A stretch of 64,000 bases of DNA from Streptomyces sp. C10-9-1 (GTDB lineage: Bacteria > Actinomycetota > Actinomycetes > Streptomycetales > Streptomycetaceae), in contig NZ_JANHKP010000007.1 in NCBI RefSeq assembly GCF_024497955.1, positions 124,001 through 188,000 on the forward strand, read 5' to 3'. Made by a program: the position numbers and the translations under genes. Shown one piece after another: positions 16,054 to 25,160 of the stretch (position 1 is its first letter; every line of letters starts with the position of its first letter). Under the pieces are notes generated by a model. That model ran no database searches and was not told where the DNA came from. It saw nothing but the letters and a program-made list of their open reading frames with translations.

Positions 16054-16602
16054 TCAGCCGGTGCTTCGTGAGGGGTGCAGGGACCGGGCGAAGTCGGCGA
16101 GTGCACGGAAGTCGTCCTCCCGGAGGCCGATCCGCGGGTTGACGTGGTGGAGGAGCCCGGGGGCTTGGTGGTGGGCGCTCACGTAAGCCTGATCCGGCTC
16201 GCTCTGCTCGTCGTCCACCCAGGCGAAAGGACGGCCGCCCGCGTAGTCCACCAGCGGCCCGGTCTTCCAGTGGACTCCATCAGGGCGTTCCTGGAACAGA
16301 ACGTCGCCGAAGTCCACGAAGGGGAGTTCCGGAAGGCCCAGGACCGGTGCGATCCACCGGTTGGCCTCGTCCATCCATGTGGTGGCCCAGCACAGCTCGA
16401 AGCCGAGCCGGAGCAGGATTGGTCCGTGCTCCGGGTTGAGCCAGACACGTAGTGGTCGTCGGGACGAGAGGCTCCTGTCGTCCTCGTGGGCGCCGTTCCG
16501 GGGGACCCTGAGCGTGGTGTAACCCTCGGGACGCCTCTGCGGCTTGGCCGCGTACGGGTTGAGCGGTCCGTCCACGTCGAGGAACAGCAGCGGTCGGTTC
16601 AC
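16054..16602 (-). CDS. HAD-superfamily hydrolase-like protein
   Basis: The 182-residue cytoplasmic protein has HAD motif I as LLFLDVDGPLNPY (nucleophile D followed by D two residues later), a motif II candidate in CWATTWMDEAN, a lysine in WKTGPL, and motif III FAWVDDE. Motifs are in the right order and spacing for a C0/C1-type HAD phosphohydrolase. The family is frequent in Streptomyces and the substrate is unknown. The GTG start is preceded by GGGAG. It is the first normal gene after the gene-poor zone and is convergent with nothing nearby. Confidence 0.82.
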   Translation of the reverse strand: MNRPLLFLDVDGPLNPYAAKPQRRPEGYTTLRVPRNGAHEDDRSLSSRRPLRVWLNPEHGPILLRLGFELCWATTWMDEANRWIAPVLGLPELPFVDFGDVLFQERPDGVHWKTGPLVDYAGGRPFAWVDDEQSEPDQAYVSAHHQAPGLLHHVNPRIGLREDDFRALADFARSLHPSRSTG

Positions 16603-16720
16603 GGTTCTCCCGGGCCTTGCTCACGGTGGACTGCCCCCGATCAGCGGAACTGCGGCGTCGCCTCGGCGGGTGGCCGCCGCGCGGAGCGGCCGCGTGCGGA
16701 CGGCCGCCCCGCCGCGGGCC

Positions 16721-19700
16721 CTACGCGTCGAACCAGCGGTCGCGCTCCAGCTCCGCCGTGCGGGAGGGGTCCTCCAGCAGGGCGGCGACCTCGAAGCGGC
16801 GCGGCCACTGGCCGGTCGCCCAGGCCAGGCCCGCCGCCACGCCCTCGAAGGTGGCCGCGTGGAGCACGCCGTCGGGGGCCCGGTACCAGTCCAGTTCCAC
16901 GCCCGCGACCAGCAGCTCCTCGTGCTCCACATAGGTCTCGGGGGTGTCCGGGCCGAGCAGGGTGCGGACCGGGTCCGGGACCTCGTGCACCTCGCCGTCG
17001 CCCGCCACCCCGGCGGTGACCGTCTCGCTCAGCCGGCGGACCTGGAAGAGTTCCGCCAGGTCGGCCGCGCGCGAGGGGGCCACCGGCAGCAGGGGCAGGC
17101 CCGAGGCGAACGGGAGCAGGTCGGGGCTGTCGGCGACGACCGCGTCGACGGCGTCCACGACGGCGGACTCACCGTCCAGGACCGCGCGGAGTTCGTCCGG
17201 AAGGGTGACCTGCTCCGGGTCGAGGTCGGCCATCGCCGTGTAGAGGCCGTGGAGCTGGGCGGGGCGGACGGGGCGGTCCGGGTCGGCCAGCCGGGACAGC
17301 AGTTCGGCGGCCCCGCCCGGCTCCTGGAGCAGGGCGGCGACGGAGGTCCGCACGCCGAGGGCGTGGAGCACCTGGGCGTCCTCGAAGCCGGTGGTGTCCG
17401 CCGGGGCGTAGAGCCCGTCCAGCAGCGGATCCGCGCCCGAGGCCCGCAGCCCCGCCGGGCGGCGGCCGTCGAGCACCGGGTGGTCACGCAGCCACCAGGC
17501 CGTGTAGGGGCGGACGGTCTCGGTGGTGCCGTCGGGCATCAGGACGCGGACCGGCTGGGTGAGCGCGTCCCGCAGCGGGGGCCGGGCCAGCAGGGCGAGC
17601 GCCTGCGGCCATCGGTCGTCGTCCACGAGGTCGAGGTCGCGCACGGCGACCAGTTCGGTGGCCACCGGGGGGACCGGGCTGTCGGGGAGCCGGTCGAGCA
17701 CGTCCTCGCACCACACGTCGACGGCGTCCAGCAGGCCGACGTCGTCCGGTTCGGCGAAGTCGCCCTCCCGGGGCTCCAGTTCGTCGGGGTCGAGGACGAC
17801 GTCGGTGGCGCGGACGAGGGCGAAGTCGGCCAGCACCCCGCAGGCGGCCAGCGGCGCCTCGCCCCAGCGGTCCGCCAGTTCCCGGTCGCACAGGGCGAGT
17901 TCGCCCTGGCGCATCACCGAGGCGAACGCGCTTGAGGGCAGCACCAGTTCACCGGCCGGGGCGGGTTCGCCGTCCTCGTCCGGCAGGGCCAGCGCCCCGA
18001 GCCAGGGCTCGTCGCCCGGCTCCAGCTCGGCGTCCCGCACCAGGGCGAGCACGGTCTCCGCCAGTTCCTCGGCGTCGAGGGTGTCGGCGTCCTCGTCCCA
18101 GATCTCGCCCTCGTCGAGGGAGGCCGCGACCGCGGCCCGGACCTGGGGGGTCGTCAGCACCGCGCGGGGGGTGGCGGGCAGTGCGCCGAGCTTCTCCAGC
18201 AGCGGGTGCGCCGCGTCCGGGTGGACCACCTTCAGGCCGAGGCGGGCCAGGTGGGGCGGGGTGTCGGCGAGCGGCAGCAGGGTCTGGCGGGGTCCGATGG
18301 TGGTGCGGCCGTCGGCGAGCGGGACCGGCAGGCCGGTGAGCCGGTCGGGGTCCACGCCCGCGAGGCTGTCGTAGAGCCTGCGCCACCACTCGGGGGCGCG
18401 TTCCAGCCCGGCGAGCCGGTCGATCGCCTCGGTCAGGGGGACCCGCGCCACGCCCAGGGTGCGCAGCTCCACCCGGCGCTCCAGGCCCGCGGGCAGCAGG
18501 CTCGGCAGCACCTCGGCGAGGACCCGCACGGTCTCGCCGCCCGCCCCTTCCAGCACCTCGGCCTCGATGGGCCGCAGCGCGGGGGGCGCCTCGCGGTCCG
18601 GGAGGCCGGACGCGTCGCCGGTGAGCGCGGCGTCCTCACGGGGCTCCGCCGCGGCGTCCTCACGGGGCAGGGCGGGCTCCAGGAAGGCGGTGCGCGGGAG
18701 CCGGTCCAGGATCGCGGCGCGCAGGGCGCCGTCCAGGGTGCCCTTGCCGAGCGGGCCGGGCACCAGGTCGATGGTGGCGGTGGTCACGGGCTGCCAGGCG
18801 CCCAGGAGTTCGGCGTACGCCTCGGCCGCGCGCTCGACCAGGAAGTCGGTCAGCGGGCCGGGGGCGGGGTGCCGCCGGGTCGGGTCCAGCGGCAGGGAGG
18901 CGATCAGCAGCGCGGGCACGCCCAGGGGCTCGTCGGTGGGGGTCGGCGCGTGGACCACGGGCGCGGTCTCCGGGCGGGCGGGGGCGCCCTCGGCGCCGGC
19001 CGGGACGGCCCAGGTGACGGACCAGTGCGGGCGCAGCCGCTCCTCGGTGGGGCGGTCCGCCAGCAGGGCGGGGTCGGTCGCTCCGGAGCGGCTCACCACC
19101 CGCCAGCGGCGCTCGCCGCGGGTGCTGTCGTCGAGGCGGACGTAGGGGCCGTCGGTGGAGCGGGACACCCGGCGGACGCCCTCCGGTGTCTCCACGAGGA
19201 GCTCGGCGAGTCCGGGGAGGGTCAGCAGCAGGGCGTCGTCGATGCCGGCGAGCAGCCGTTCGACCAGGTCCACGGCGGCGCCGTCGCGCAGCGGCAGCAC
19301 CACGACGGTGTCGTAGCCCTCGGGGGCGGTGCCCTCGGCGGGCAGCGGCAGACGCAGCAGCGGCACATGGCCGTCGCGGCGCCGCAGCTCGTCGCCGAGC
19401 CCGGGGCTGGCCTGCGCCGCCCGGGAGACCATCTCGCGCGCCTCGGGCAGGGACCAGCGGACGCCGCCGTGGCGCCCGAGGACGGCGGGCTCGTCGCTGA
19501 CGGCGAGGACGGCGGCGAAGCCGACGCCGAAGCGGCCGACGGACGCCTCCTGGCCCTCGCGTTTGGCGGAGGCGCGCAGGGTGCTCAGCGACTCCACCCC
19601 GGCGGCGTCGAGCGGGGCGCCGGTGTTGGCGGCGGCCAGCACGGTGGGCTCGCCGTCGGTGCCGGGGCGCAGGGTCAGCCGCAGTCGGCCGGGGACTCCC

Positions 19701-19897
19701 GCGCGGGCGGCGGCGTCGGCGGCGTTCTGGGCGAGTTCGACGACGAGGCGGTCGCGGTAGCCGCCGAGCGCGAGGTCCTCCTCGGCGTTGGCGTCCTCCC
19801 GGAAGCGTGCGGGGCCCGCGCCCCAGGCGTCGAGCACCCCGCGCCGCAGGCGCGCCGTGGCGAACGGGTCGGCCCCCTCGGTGGTGTGGACGCTCAC
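16721..19897 (-). CDS. Sacsin/HSP90-like N-terminal ATPase domain protein
   Basis: This very large protein of 1058 residues has an N-terminal GHKL ATPase module like that of sacsin and HSP90. It shows ELAQNAADAA (catalytic E54, N58 and D61), STLRASAKREGQEASVGRFG and GVGFAAVLAVSDEP as the lid/G2 region. The rest is leucine-, glutamate- and proline-rich without recognisable domains, has no membrane segment, and carries acidic runs such as DEGEIWDEDADTLDAEELAE. Relatives in actinobacteria are conserved but uncharacterised. The GTG at 19897 is supported by GGAG seven bases upstream and by the conserved N-terminal helix. It lies next to the DUF3027 gene on the same strand, separated by 331 bases with tandem repeats. 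Confidence 0.88.
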   Translation of the reverse strand: MSVHTTEGADPFATARLRRGVLDAWGAGPARFREDANAEEDLALGGYRDRLVVELAQNAADAAARAGVPGRLRLTLRPGTDGEPTVLAAANTGAPLDAAGVESLSTLRASAKREGQEASVGRFGVGFAAVLAVSDEPAVLGRHGGVRWSLPEAREMVSRAAQASPGLGDELRRRDGHVPLLRLPLPAEGTAPEGYDTVVVLPLRDGAAVDLVERLLAGIDDALLLTLPGLAELLVETPEGVRRVSRSTDGPYVRLDDSTRGERRWRVVSRSGATDPALLADRPTEERLRPHWSVTWAVPAGAEGAPARPETAPVVHAPTPTDEPLGVPALLIASLPLDPTRRHPAPGPLTDFLVERAAEAYAELLGAWQPVTTATIDLVPGPLGKGTLDGALRAAILDRLPRTAFLEPALPREDAAAEPREDAALTGDASGLPDREAPPALRPIEAEVLEGAGGETVRVLAEVLPSLLPAGLERRVELRTLGVARVPLTEAIDRLAGLERAPEWWRRLYDSLAGVDPDRLTGLPVPLADGRTTIGPRQTLLPLADTPPHLARLGLKVVHPDAAHPLLEKLGALPATPRAVLTTPQVRAAVAASLDEGEIWDEDADTLDAEELAETVLALVRDAELEPGDEPWLGALALPDEDGEPAPAGELVLPSSAFASVMRQGELALCDRELADRWGEAPLAACGVLADFALVRATDVVLDPDELEPREGDFAEPDDVGLLDAVDVWCEDVLDRLPDSPVPPVATELVAVRDLDLVDDDRWPQALALLARPPLRDALTQPVRVLMPDGTTETVRPYTAWWLRDHPVLDGRRPAGLRASGADPLLDGLYAPADTTGFEDAQVLHALGVRTSVAALLQEPGGAAELLSRLADPDRPVRPAQLHGLYTAMADLDPEQVTLPDELRAVLDGESAVVDAVDAVVADSPDLLPFASGLPLLPVAPSRAADLAELFQVRRLSETVTAGVAGDGEVHEVPDPVRTLLGPDTPETYVEHEELLVAGVELDWYRAPDGVLHAATFEGVAAGLAWATGQWPRRFEVAALLEDPSRTAELERDRWFDA

Positions 19898-20129
19898 GCT
19901 GCGACTCCGCTCTGTGGGGTGGGGCGCTGCCCCGGGGCTGTGCCTGTGGCGAAGGTACCGCGTCCGGCGGCCGCCCCGCCCGGCCGCCCACCCGTTCCGG
20001 TCCCCGTCGGCGCGGTCGGTGTCGGGACGGTCACCGAGGGGGTGGGCGGGCGCGGAGGGGCGGCCGGCGGCGGGGCGGCCGCCGCGGGGGACGCGGGCAG
20101 GGGCCCGGGCCGGGCCGCCGGGGCGTCGC

Positions 20130-20197
20130 CACACGTGGCCGCCCGCCATGTGTGGCTGCCCGCCACACGTGGTCGCCCGCTACACGTGGCCGTCACG
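20130..20197. repeat. Four 17-bp tandem repeats
   Basis: Four consecutive 17-bp units share the core (C/T)ACACGTGG followed by YCGCCCGC: 20130-20146, 20147-20163, 20164-20180 and a diverged 20181-20197. They lie in the 331-base gap between the DUF3027 gene and the sacsin-like gene, which otherwise holds no gene. The ACGTGG half-palindromes could be a binding-site array. Confidence 0.75.
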
Positions 20198-20228
20198 ACG
20201 CGAGGCCGCCGCCACGCGTGGGCCGCCG

Positions 20229-21173
20229 CTACGAGTGGCCGAGGTCCTCCGACTCGGCGTCGGTCTCGGTGGAGACCGACCCGCTGTCGCGGTCCGGGCG
20301 CAGCGGGAAGGCGTCCGCGGTCACCGAGTCGAGCACCGGCGGCGCCGGGACCGGCGGCTTCGGCATGACCGCCGCCTCCGAGTGGCCGCCGCAGCCGTAG
20401 GAGAAGGACACCACGCGTCCGTCCGCCGGGGAGAACTCGTTGGCGCAGATGCCGAAGGCCTGACCCAGCGACCCGGCGACCGGGACCAGGAAGCCGCAGG
20501 TCTGGCAGGAGGCCGGGGCCGCCTGCGCCATGGGCGTCTTCGGGCCGAAGGACTCGTCCCAGCGGTCGGCCGCGGTGTGCAGCCCGTAGCGGGACAGCAC
20601 GCGGGCCCGGCGCATCCCGAGCTCCTCGGCGAGGGACGCGACCTGGCCGCGCCCGTTCTTGTCCTCCGCAGCGGCCTGCGGGGCGCGGTCGGTGAGCTCG
20701 GCGTCCTCGGCGTCGACGCGCTCGGCGAGGTCGTGCGAGGGCGCCGGCGCGGCGAGCGCGGAGTTCGGCGGCGGCTCGTCCTCGGCGGTGTAGCCGGGCT
20801 CCAGGCGCAGGTCCTCGGCGTCCGTGGGGAGCAGGTCGCCGGGGCCCATGTCACCGGGGCGCAGGCGTTCGCTCCAGGGGACCCACTCGGGGGCGAGGAG
20901 GGCGTCCGGTCCGGGCAGCAGGACGGTTTCGTCGAGCGTCACGAAGCGGGCGCGGGAGGCGCGGGCCACCGTGACGGCCCAGCGCCAGCCCCGGTAGCCG
21001 GGCTCCTTGCACTCGAAGAAGTGGGTGACGACCCGGTCCCCTTCGGAGACGAGGCCCACGTGCTCGCCGACCACTCCCGGGGCCGCGGCCTCCTCGGCCG
21101 CCTCCCGGGCGAGGTCTACCGCCTCGGCGCACAGGCGGTCGGGGGTACGGCTTCGCGTCGTCGCAGCACTCAC
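20229..21173 (-). CDS. DUF3027 protein
   Basis: The 314-residue soluble protein is typical of actinobacterial DUF3027. It has an N-terminal helical part (PDRLCAEAVDLAREAAEEAA), then FFECKEPGYRGWRWAVTVARA and WVPWSERLRPGDMGPGDLLP. Near the C-terminus is a Cys-rich segment SCQTCGFLVPVAGSLGQAFG followed by CANEFSPADGRVV and YGCGGHSE, suggesting a metal site. GTG 21173 is preferred because longer starts add an arginine-rich, non-conserved stretch. The gene is conserved beside the MFS gene in Streptomyces, but no function is known. Confidence 0.88.
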   Translation of the reverse strand: MSAATTRSRTPDRLCAEAVDLAREAAEEAAAPGVVGEHVGLVSEGDRVVTHFFECKEPGYRGWRWAVTVARASRARFVTLDETVLLPGPDALLAPEWVPWSERLRPGDMGPGDLLPTDAEDLRLEPGYTAEDEPPPNSALAAPAPSHDLAERVDAEDAELTDRAPQAAAEDKNGRGQVASLAEELGMRRARVLSRYGLHTAADRWDESFGPKTPMAQAAPASCQTCGFLVPVAGSLGQAFGICANEFSPADGRVVSFSYGCGGHSEAAVMPKPPVPAPPVLDSVTADAFPLRPDRDSGSVSTETDAESEDLGHS

Positions 21174-21554
21174 AGGTCTCGCTTCTCTCCTACGCCGTCT
21201 CACGGGTGCGCGTGCCGGGCGGGAGGTACGGGGCATGGGCGGAGCGGACCTTCGGGCCGCATCGACGTCCACGCCCGGACCGCTCAGTTTCCGGGCACAC
21301 CTGACGTCATCCATTCTGCGGGATGCCGAAGAGGCGCGCGGCCGAGAACAACCGCCGGTGGCGCGCTACGCACGCTACCCCCTTCACCGCTCCCCGCCCA
21401 CATGCGCGTCCCGAGAAGGCACGGATCGACTTCCGCGGCGGGCGGTTCCGCGGGGCGCCGGAGAGCCCGCCGGAACGCCCTCCGCGGCCAACACGCCGCA
21501 TGCGAGAGCGGTGATCGCGGTTCGCGAGGAGGGAGGTTGGGGCACTATGACGAG
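21174..21554. other. Divergent promoter region without gene
   Basis: This 381-base gap separates the DUF3027 and MFS genes. A 63-codon frame on the plus strand from 21323 is arginine/proline-rich and probably spurious. TGACGTCA at 21302-21309 is a perfect 8-bp palindrome and a possible binding site. Confidence 0.45.
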
Positions 21555-22907
21555 GTGGCAGCCGAAGGGTCGTCCGACACTGCCGGGCCGCTCGGGCGAG
21601 CGGGCCGGGCGGTGGGCCGCGCCCTGCACCGGCCCTTCACCGGCGCGGGGCGGCGGATCCGCAGGATCACCCACGCCCACGGCGCCGGGGAGTCGGGCCT
21701 CGGCAAACTGATCGAGCTGCACGCCGTGAACGGCGCGGGCGACGTCATGATCACCGTGGCGCTCGCCTCGACGGTCTTCTTCTCGGTCCCCACGGACGAG
21801 GCGCGCGGGCGCGTCGCCCTGTACCTGGCCATCACCATGGCGCCCTTCACCCTGCTCGCCCCGGTGATCGGCCCCCTGCTGGACCACATCCCGCACGGCC
21901 GCAGGGCGGCGATGGCGGGGGCGATGCTCGCCCGGGCGCTGCTGGCGCTGCTGATGTCCGGCGCGGTCGCCTCCGGGGGGCTGGAGCTGTACCCGGCGGC
22001 GCTGGGCGTGCTGGTGTCGTCGAAGGCGTACGGCGTGGTGCGCAGCGCGGTCGTGCCACGTCTGCTGCCACCGAAGTTCTCCCTGGTCAAGGCCAACTCG
22101 CGGGTCACTCTGTCGGGGCTGCTGGCGACCGGGATCGCCGCGCCGGTCGGGGTGGGGCTCCAGCGGATCGGGCCGGAGTGGCCGCTGTACGGGGCGTGCG
22201 CCCTGTTCGTCCTCGGCACCTTCTGGGCCTTCACCATGCCGCCGAAGGTCGACTCGGCGAAGGGCGAGCGCAAGGCCCACATGCTGACCCACGGGGAGAA
22301 GAAGCCGAGCCTGCGGACGGTGGGGCCCTCGGTGCTGCACGGCCTCCAGGCGAACGCGGCGCACCGCGGGCTGTCCGGCTTCCTGATCTTCTTCCTGGCC
22401 TTCCTGCTGCGCGACCATCCGCTGCCGGGCCAGTCGGCCGCGGTGTCCCTCGGGATCGTCGGCGTCGCGGCGGGCGTGGGCAACGCCCTGGGAACGGCCG
22501 TGGGCTCGTGGCTCAGGGCCCGCGGGCCGGAGGTGATCATCGTCACCATGCTGCTGCTGGTCCTCACGGCGGCGGTGCTGGCCTCGGTGTTCTTCGGGGC
22601 GGGCATGGTCGCGGTGCTCGGCGCGACGGCCGGGTTCTCGCAGGCGCTCTCGAAGCTCTCCCTGGACGCGCTGATCCAGCGGGACGTCCCCGAGCAGGTG
22701 CGCACCTCCGCGTTCGCGCGCTCCGAGACGCTGCTCCAGATGGCGTGGGTCGTCGGCGGGGCGATCGGCATCTCGCTCCCGCTGAACGGGACGGTGGGGA
22801 TGGCGGTGGCCGCCTGCATCATCGGCACGGGGCTGCTGCTGGCGGGCCGGGGGCTGCTGAGCGCCTCCCGCCGCGGCAGTCCGCCGCGGTCGGCCCGGGT
22901 CGCCTGA
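21555..22907 (+). CDS. MFS transporter
   Basis: The 450-residue transporter has a hydrophilic N-terminus, then about eleven to twelve membrane helices from IELHAVNGAGDVMITVALAS onward. The MFS motif A-like loop is GPLLDHIPHGRRAAM. Conserved features are the LPPKFSLVKANSRVTLSG segment and LDALIQRDVPEQVRTSAFAR near the end, typical of a Streptomyces MFS type found beside DUF3027 and DUF2771 genes. The substrate is unknown. The start is uncertain: GTG 21555 fits relatives, while an in-frame TTG at 21537 directly follows a strong purine-rich GAGGAGGGAGG. Conserved synteny suggests a housekeeping role. Confidence 0.87.
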   Translation: MAAEGSSDTAGPLGRAGRAVGRALHRPFTGAGRRIRRITHAHGAGESGLGKLIELHAVNGAGDVMITVALASTVFFSVPTDEARGRVALYLAITMAPFTLLAPVIGPLLDHIPHGRRAAMAGAMLARALLALLMSGAVASGGLELYPAALGVLVSSKAYGVVRSAVVPRLLPPKFSLVKANSRVTLSGLLATGIAAPVGVGLQRIGPEWPLYGACALFVLGTFWAFTMPPKVDSAKGERKAHMLTHGEKKPSLRTVGPSVLHGLQANAAHRGLSGFLIFFLAFLLRDHPLPGQSAAVSLGIVGVAAGVGNALGTAVGSWLRARGPEVIIVTMLLLVLTAAVLASVFFGAGMVAVLGATAGFSQALSKLSLDALIQRDVPEQVRTSAFARSETLLQMAWVVGGAIGISLPLNGTVGMAVAACIIGTGLLLAGRGLLSASRRGSPPRSARVA

Positions 22908-23070
22908 GGCCGCCGGGAGCGGGGACGCGCGCGGCGGGGTCGCGGCGGACGCGGGGGACCCGCCGGGCGGGGCGCCGGCCTCACCCGGATGCGTCCCCCG
23001 CGGGGGACGACCGCGCGCCGCGCCGTACCCCCGCGACGCAGGGCCGACCGCGCCCGATAGCCTTCGGCCC

Positions 23071-23547
23071 ATGACCGTTGCGTTCTTCTCCGGCAAGCGC
23101 CGCCGGGCCGCTGCCGCCCTCGGCGCCGTGTCCGCCGGCCTCCTCGTCCTCTCCGCCTGCGACAAGCCGACGCCGCTCGTGACGGTGACGGTCGGCACGG
23201 AGTCCGTGCACGCCGAGGCCACCTGCTACAACGACGGCAAGGCCATCAAGGAGTCCGAGGTGCAGAAGTGCCTCACCGAGGGCACCCCCACGAAGATCTC
23301 CTTCGGGCTCGACGACAAGGTCCGCATCGGCGTCGACCCCGAGATCGCGGACAACGGCTGGACGCTGCTCTTCGGTGCGCAGCCGGTCGAGCAGGAGCCG
23401 TACAAGAAGACCTACCGGACCATCCCCGGCAACGCGTTCTTCTCCTCCGCGACCGGTGAGCCGACCTCCTCGGTCGACGTGAACGTCATGGAGACCGAGG
23501 GCAGCAAGGTCATCGGGATCTACCGCTTCCAGTTCGAGAAGGACTGA
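23071..23547 (+). CDS. DUF2771 lipoprotein
   Basis: The 158-residue precursor has a lipoprotein signal peptide with basic KRRR, a hydrophobic stretch and lipobox LVLSAC, so C30 would be acylated and the protein anchored outside the membrane. The mature part is beta-rich, with ATCYNDGKAIKESEVQKC (two cysteines that may bond) and TLLFGAQPVEQEPYKKTYRT. This matches DUF2771, an uncharacterised actinobacterial family. It sits 15 bases upstream of mqnB on the same strand and may be cotranscribed. Confidence 0.87.
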   Translation: MTVAFFSGKRRRAAAALGAVSAGLLVLSACDKPTPLVTVTVGTESVHAEATCYNDGKAIKESEVQKCLTEGTPTKISFGLDDKVRIGVDPEIADNGWTLLFGAQPVEQEPYKKTYRTIPGNAFFSSATGEPTSSVDVNVMETEGSKVIGIYRFQFEKD

Positions 23548-23562
23548 GCCGGAAGGCCTGAG

Positions 23563-24240
23563 GTGCGCGTACTGGTCGTGACCGCCGTGGCGGCGGAGGC
23601 CGGGGCCGCCGCCGCGGGGGAGTCCGCCGCGCTGCCGGGCGGGTACGACCTGACCCGCGGCCCCGTCGTCGACGCGGTCGTCGCCGGGGTCGGCCCCGCC
23701 GCCGCTGCCGCCGCCACCGCCACCGCCCTCACCGCCGCCGGACCGGGGGCCTACGGCCTCGTCGTCTCGGCGGGCATCGGCGGCGGTTTCGTCCCGCACG
23801 CCCCGGTCGGCTCGCTCGTCGTCGCGGACGCGATCGTCGCGGCCGACCTCGGCGCCGACACCCCGGAGGGCTTCCTCCCGGTGGACGAGCTGGGCTTCGG
23901 CCGCAGCGTCCACCACCCCCCGGCGGCCCTGTCCGCGCGGATCGCCCGGGTGCTGGGCGCGGCCCACGCCCCCGTGCTGACGGTCTCCACCGTGACCGGC
24001 ACCGCCGAGCGCGCCGCCGCGCTGGCCCGGCGCCACCCGCGGGCCGCGGCGGAGGCCATGGAGGGCTTCGGCGTCGCGGAGGCGGCCGCCGCGCACGGGC
24101 TGCCCGTGGTCGAGATCCGGGCGGTCTCGAATGCCGTGGGGCCGCGCGACCGGTCCGCCTGGCGCATCGGCGAGGCCCTGGACGCACTCCGCGGCGCCTT
24201 CCGCCGGCTCACCCCCGTCCTCGCCAAGGAGCAGCCGTGA
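23563..24240 (+). CDS. mqnB: Futalosine hydrolase
   Basis: MqnB cleaves futalosine to dehypoxanthine futalosine and hypoxanthine in the futalosine route to menaquinone. The 225-residue protein has the nucleoside-phosphorylase-like fold: GVGPAAAAAATATAL, VVSAGIGGGF with its glycine loop, the conserved ADLGADTPEGF segment, and EAMEGFGVAEAAAAHGLPVVEIRAVSN, where E and the downstream N belong to the base/ribose site. It starts with GTG and overlaps mqnD by four bases (GTGA), so the two enzymes are translationally coupled. mqnA and mqnC are not in the window, as expected for Streptomyces, where they lie elsewhere. Confidence 0.93.
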   Translation: MRVLVVTAVAAEAGAAAAGESAALPGGYDLTRGPVVDAVVAGVGPAAAAAATATALTAAGPGAYGLVVSAGIGGGFVPHAPVGSLVVADAIVAADLGADTPEGFLPVDELGFGRSVHHPPAALSARIARVLGAAHAPVLTVSTVTGTAERAAALARRHPRAAAEAMEGFGVAEAAAAHGLPVVEIRAVSNAVGPRDRSAWRIGEALDALRGAFRRLTPVLAKEQP

Positions 24241-25076
24241 CCCTGTCGATCGCCTACTCCCCCTGCCCGAACGACACCTTCGTCTTCGACGCGTGGGCGC
24301 ACGGACGGGTGCCGGGCGCGCCGGAGCTGGACGTCACCTTCGCCGACATCGACGTCACCAACGGGATGGCCGAGCGCGGGGAGCTGGACGTGCTGAAGGT
24401 GTCCTACGCGGTGCTGCCCTGGGTACTCGACGAGTACGCGCTGCTGCCGTGCGGCGGGGCGCTGGGGCGCGGCTGCGGGCCGCTGGTGCTGACCCGGGAG
24501 CCGGGCACCGGGCTGACGGGCAGGCGGGTCGCGGTGCCGAGCGAGCGCTCGACGGCGTACCTGCTGTTCCGGCTCTGGGCGGCGGAGGCCGTGCCGGGCG
24601 GCGTCGGCGAGGTGGTGGTGATGCCCTTCCACGAGATCATGCCCGCGGTGCGGGACGGTGCGGTGGACGCGGGGCTGGTCATCCACGAGGCGCGCTTCAC
24701 CTACCGGCGCTTCGGCCTGCACGCGCTGGCGGACATGGGCGAGCACTGGGAGTCCACGACGGGGCTGCCGATCCCGCTCGGCGCGATCATCGCCCGGCGC
24801 TCGCTGGGCGCGCCGGCCCTTCGCCTGCTGGCCGACTCGGCGCGCGCCTCGGTGCGGATGGCCTGGGACGACCCGGCGGCCTCCCGCCCGTACGTCCTCG
24901 CCCATGCGCAGGAGATGGACCCGGCGGTCGCCGACCAGCACATCGGGCTCTACGTCAACGAGTTCACCCACGACCTGGGCGAGGCGGGCTACGCCGCCGT
25001 CCGCGGGCTGCTGACCCGGGCCGCGGCCGAGGGTCTGGTGCCCGCCCTCGGGCCGGACGCGCTGGACTTCGCCTGA
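24237..25076 (+). CDS. mqnD: 1,4-dihydroxy-6-naphthoate synthase
   Basis: MqnD converts cyclic dehypoxanthine futalosine to 1,4-dihydroxy-6-naphthoate in the futalosine pathway. The 279-residue protein is a periplasmic-binding-protein-fold lyase: it opens IAYSPCPNDTFVFDAWAHG, carries the DVLKVSYAVLPW segment, and VDAGLVIHEARFTY contains the conserved catalytic-region histidine. The length is normal. The GTG start overlaps the mqnB stop. A GC-rich repeat follows before the convergent cold-shock gene. Confidence 0.94.
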   Translation: MTLSIAYSPCPNDTFVFDAWAHGRVPGAPELDVTFADIDVTNGMAERGELDVLKVSYAVLPWVLDEYALLPCGGALGRGCGPLVLTREPGTGLTGRRVAVPSERSTAYLLFRLWAAEAVPGGVGEVVVMPFHEIMPAVRDGAVDAGLVIHEARFTYRRFGLHALADMGEHWESTTGLPIPLGAIIARRSLGAPALRLLADSARASVRMAWDDPAASRPYVLAHAQEMDPAVADQHIGLYVNEFTHDLGEAGYAAVRGLLTRAAAEGLVPALGPDALDFA

Positions 25077-25085
25077 GGGCCCGGC

Positions 25086-25140
25086 GGGCCGGTCGGACGC
25101 CCGGGCACCGACCGGCTCCGGGGGCCGGTCGGACGCCCGG
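25086..25140. repeat. 19-bp direct repeat between convergent genes
   Basis: GGGCCGGTCGGACGCCCGG occurs at 25086-25104 and again at 25122-25140. Parts of the copies can also pair with the intervening CCGACCGG, so the segment may act as a terminator. Confidence 0.6.
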
Positions 25141-25160
25141 CCGGGCGGAGCCGGTCGCGG

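Noticed and set aside
18206..20368. Long open frame (over 700 codons) on the plus strand
   Set aside because: It is antisense to the sacsin-like and DUF3027 genes. Its translation is repetitive Gly/Arg/Gln/Val-rich sequence with no domain, as expected from high-GC shadow frames.
21323..21514. 63-codon plus-strand frame in the DUF3027-MFS gap
   Set aside because: Arg/Pro-rich composition, no ribosome site, and it lies in the divergent promoter region.
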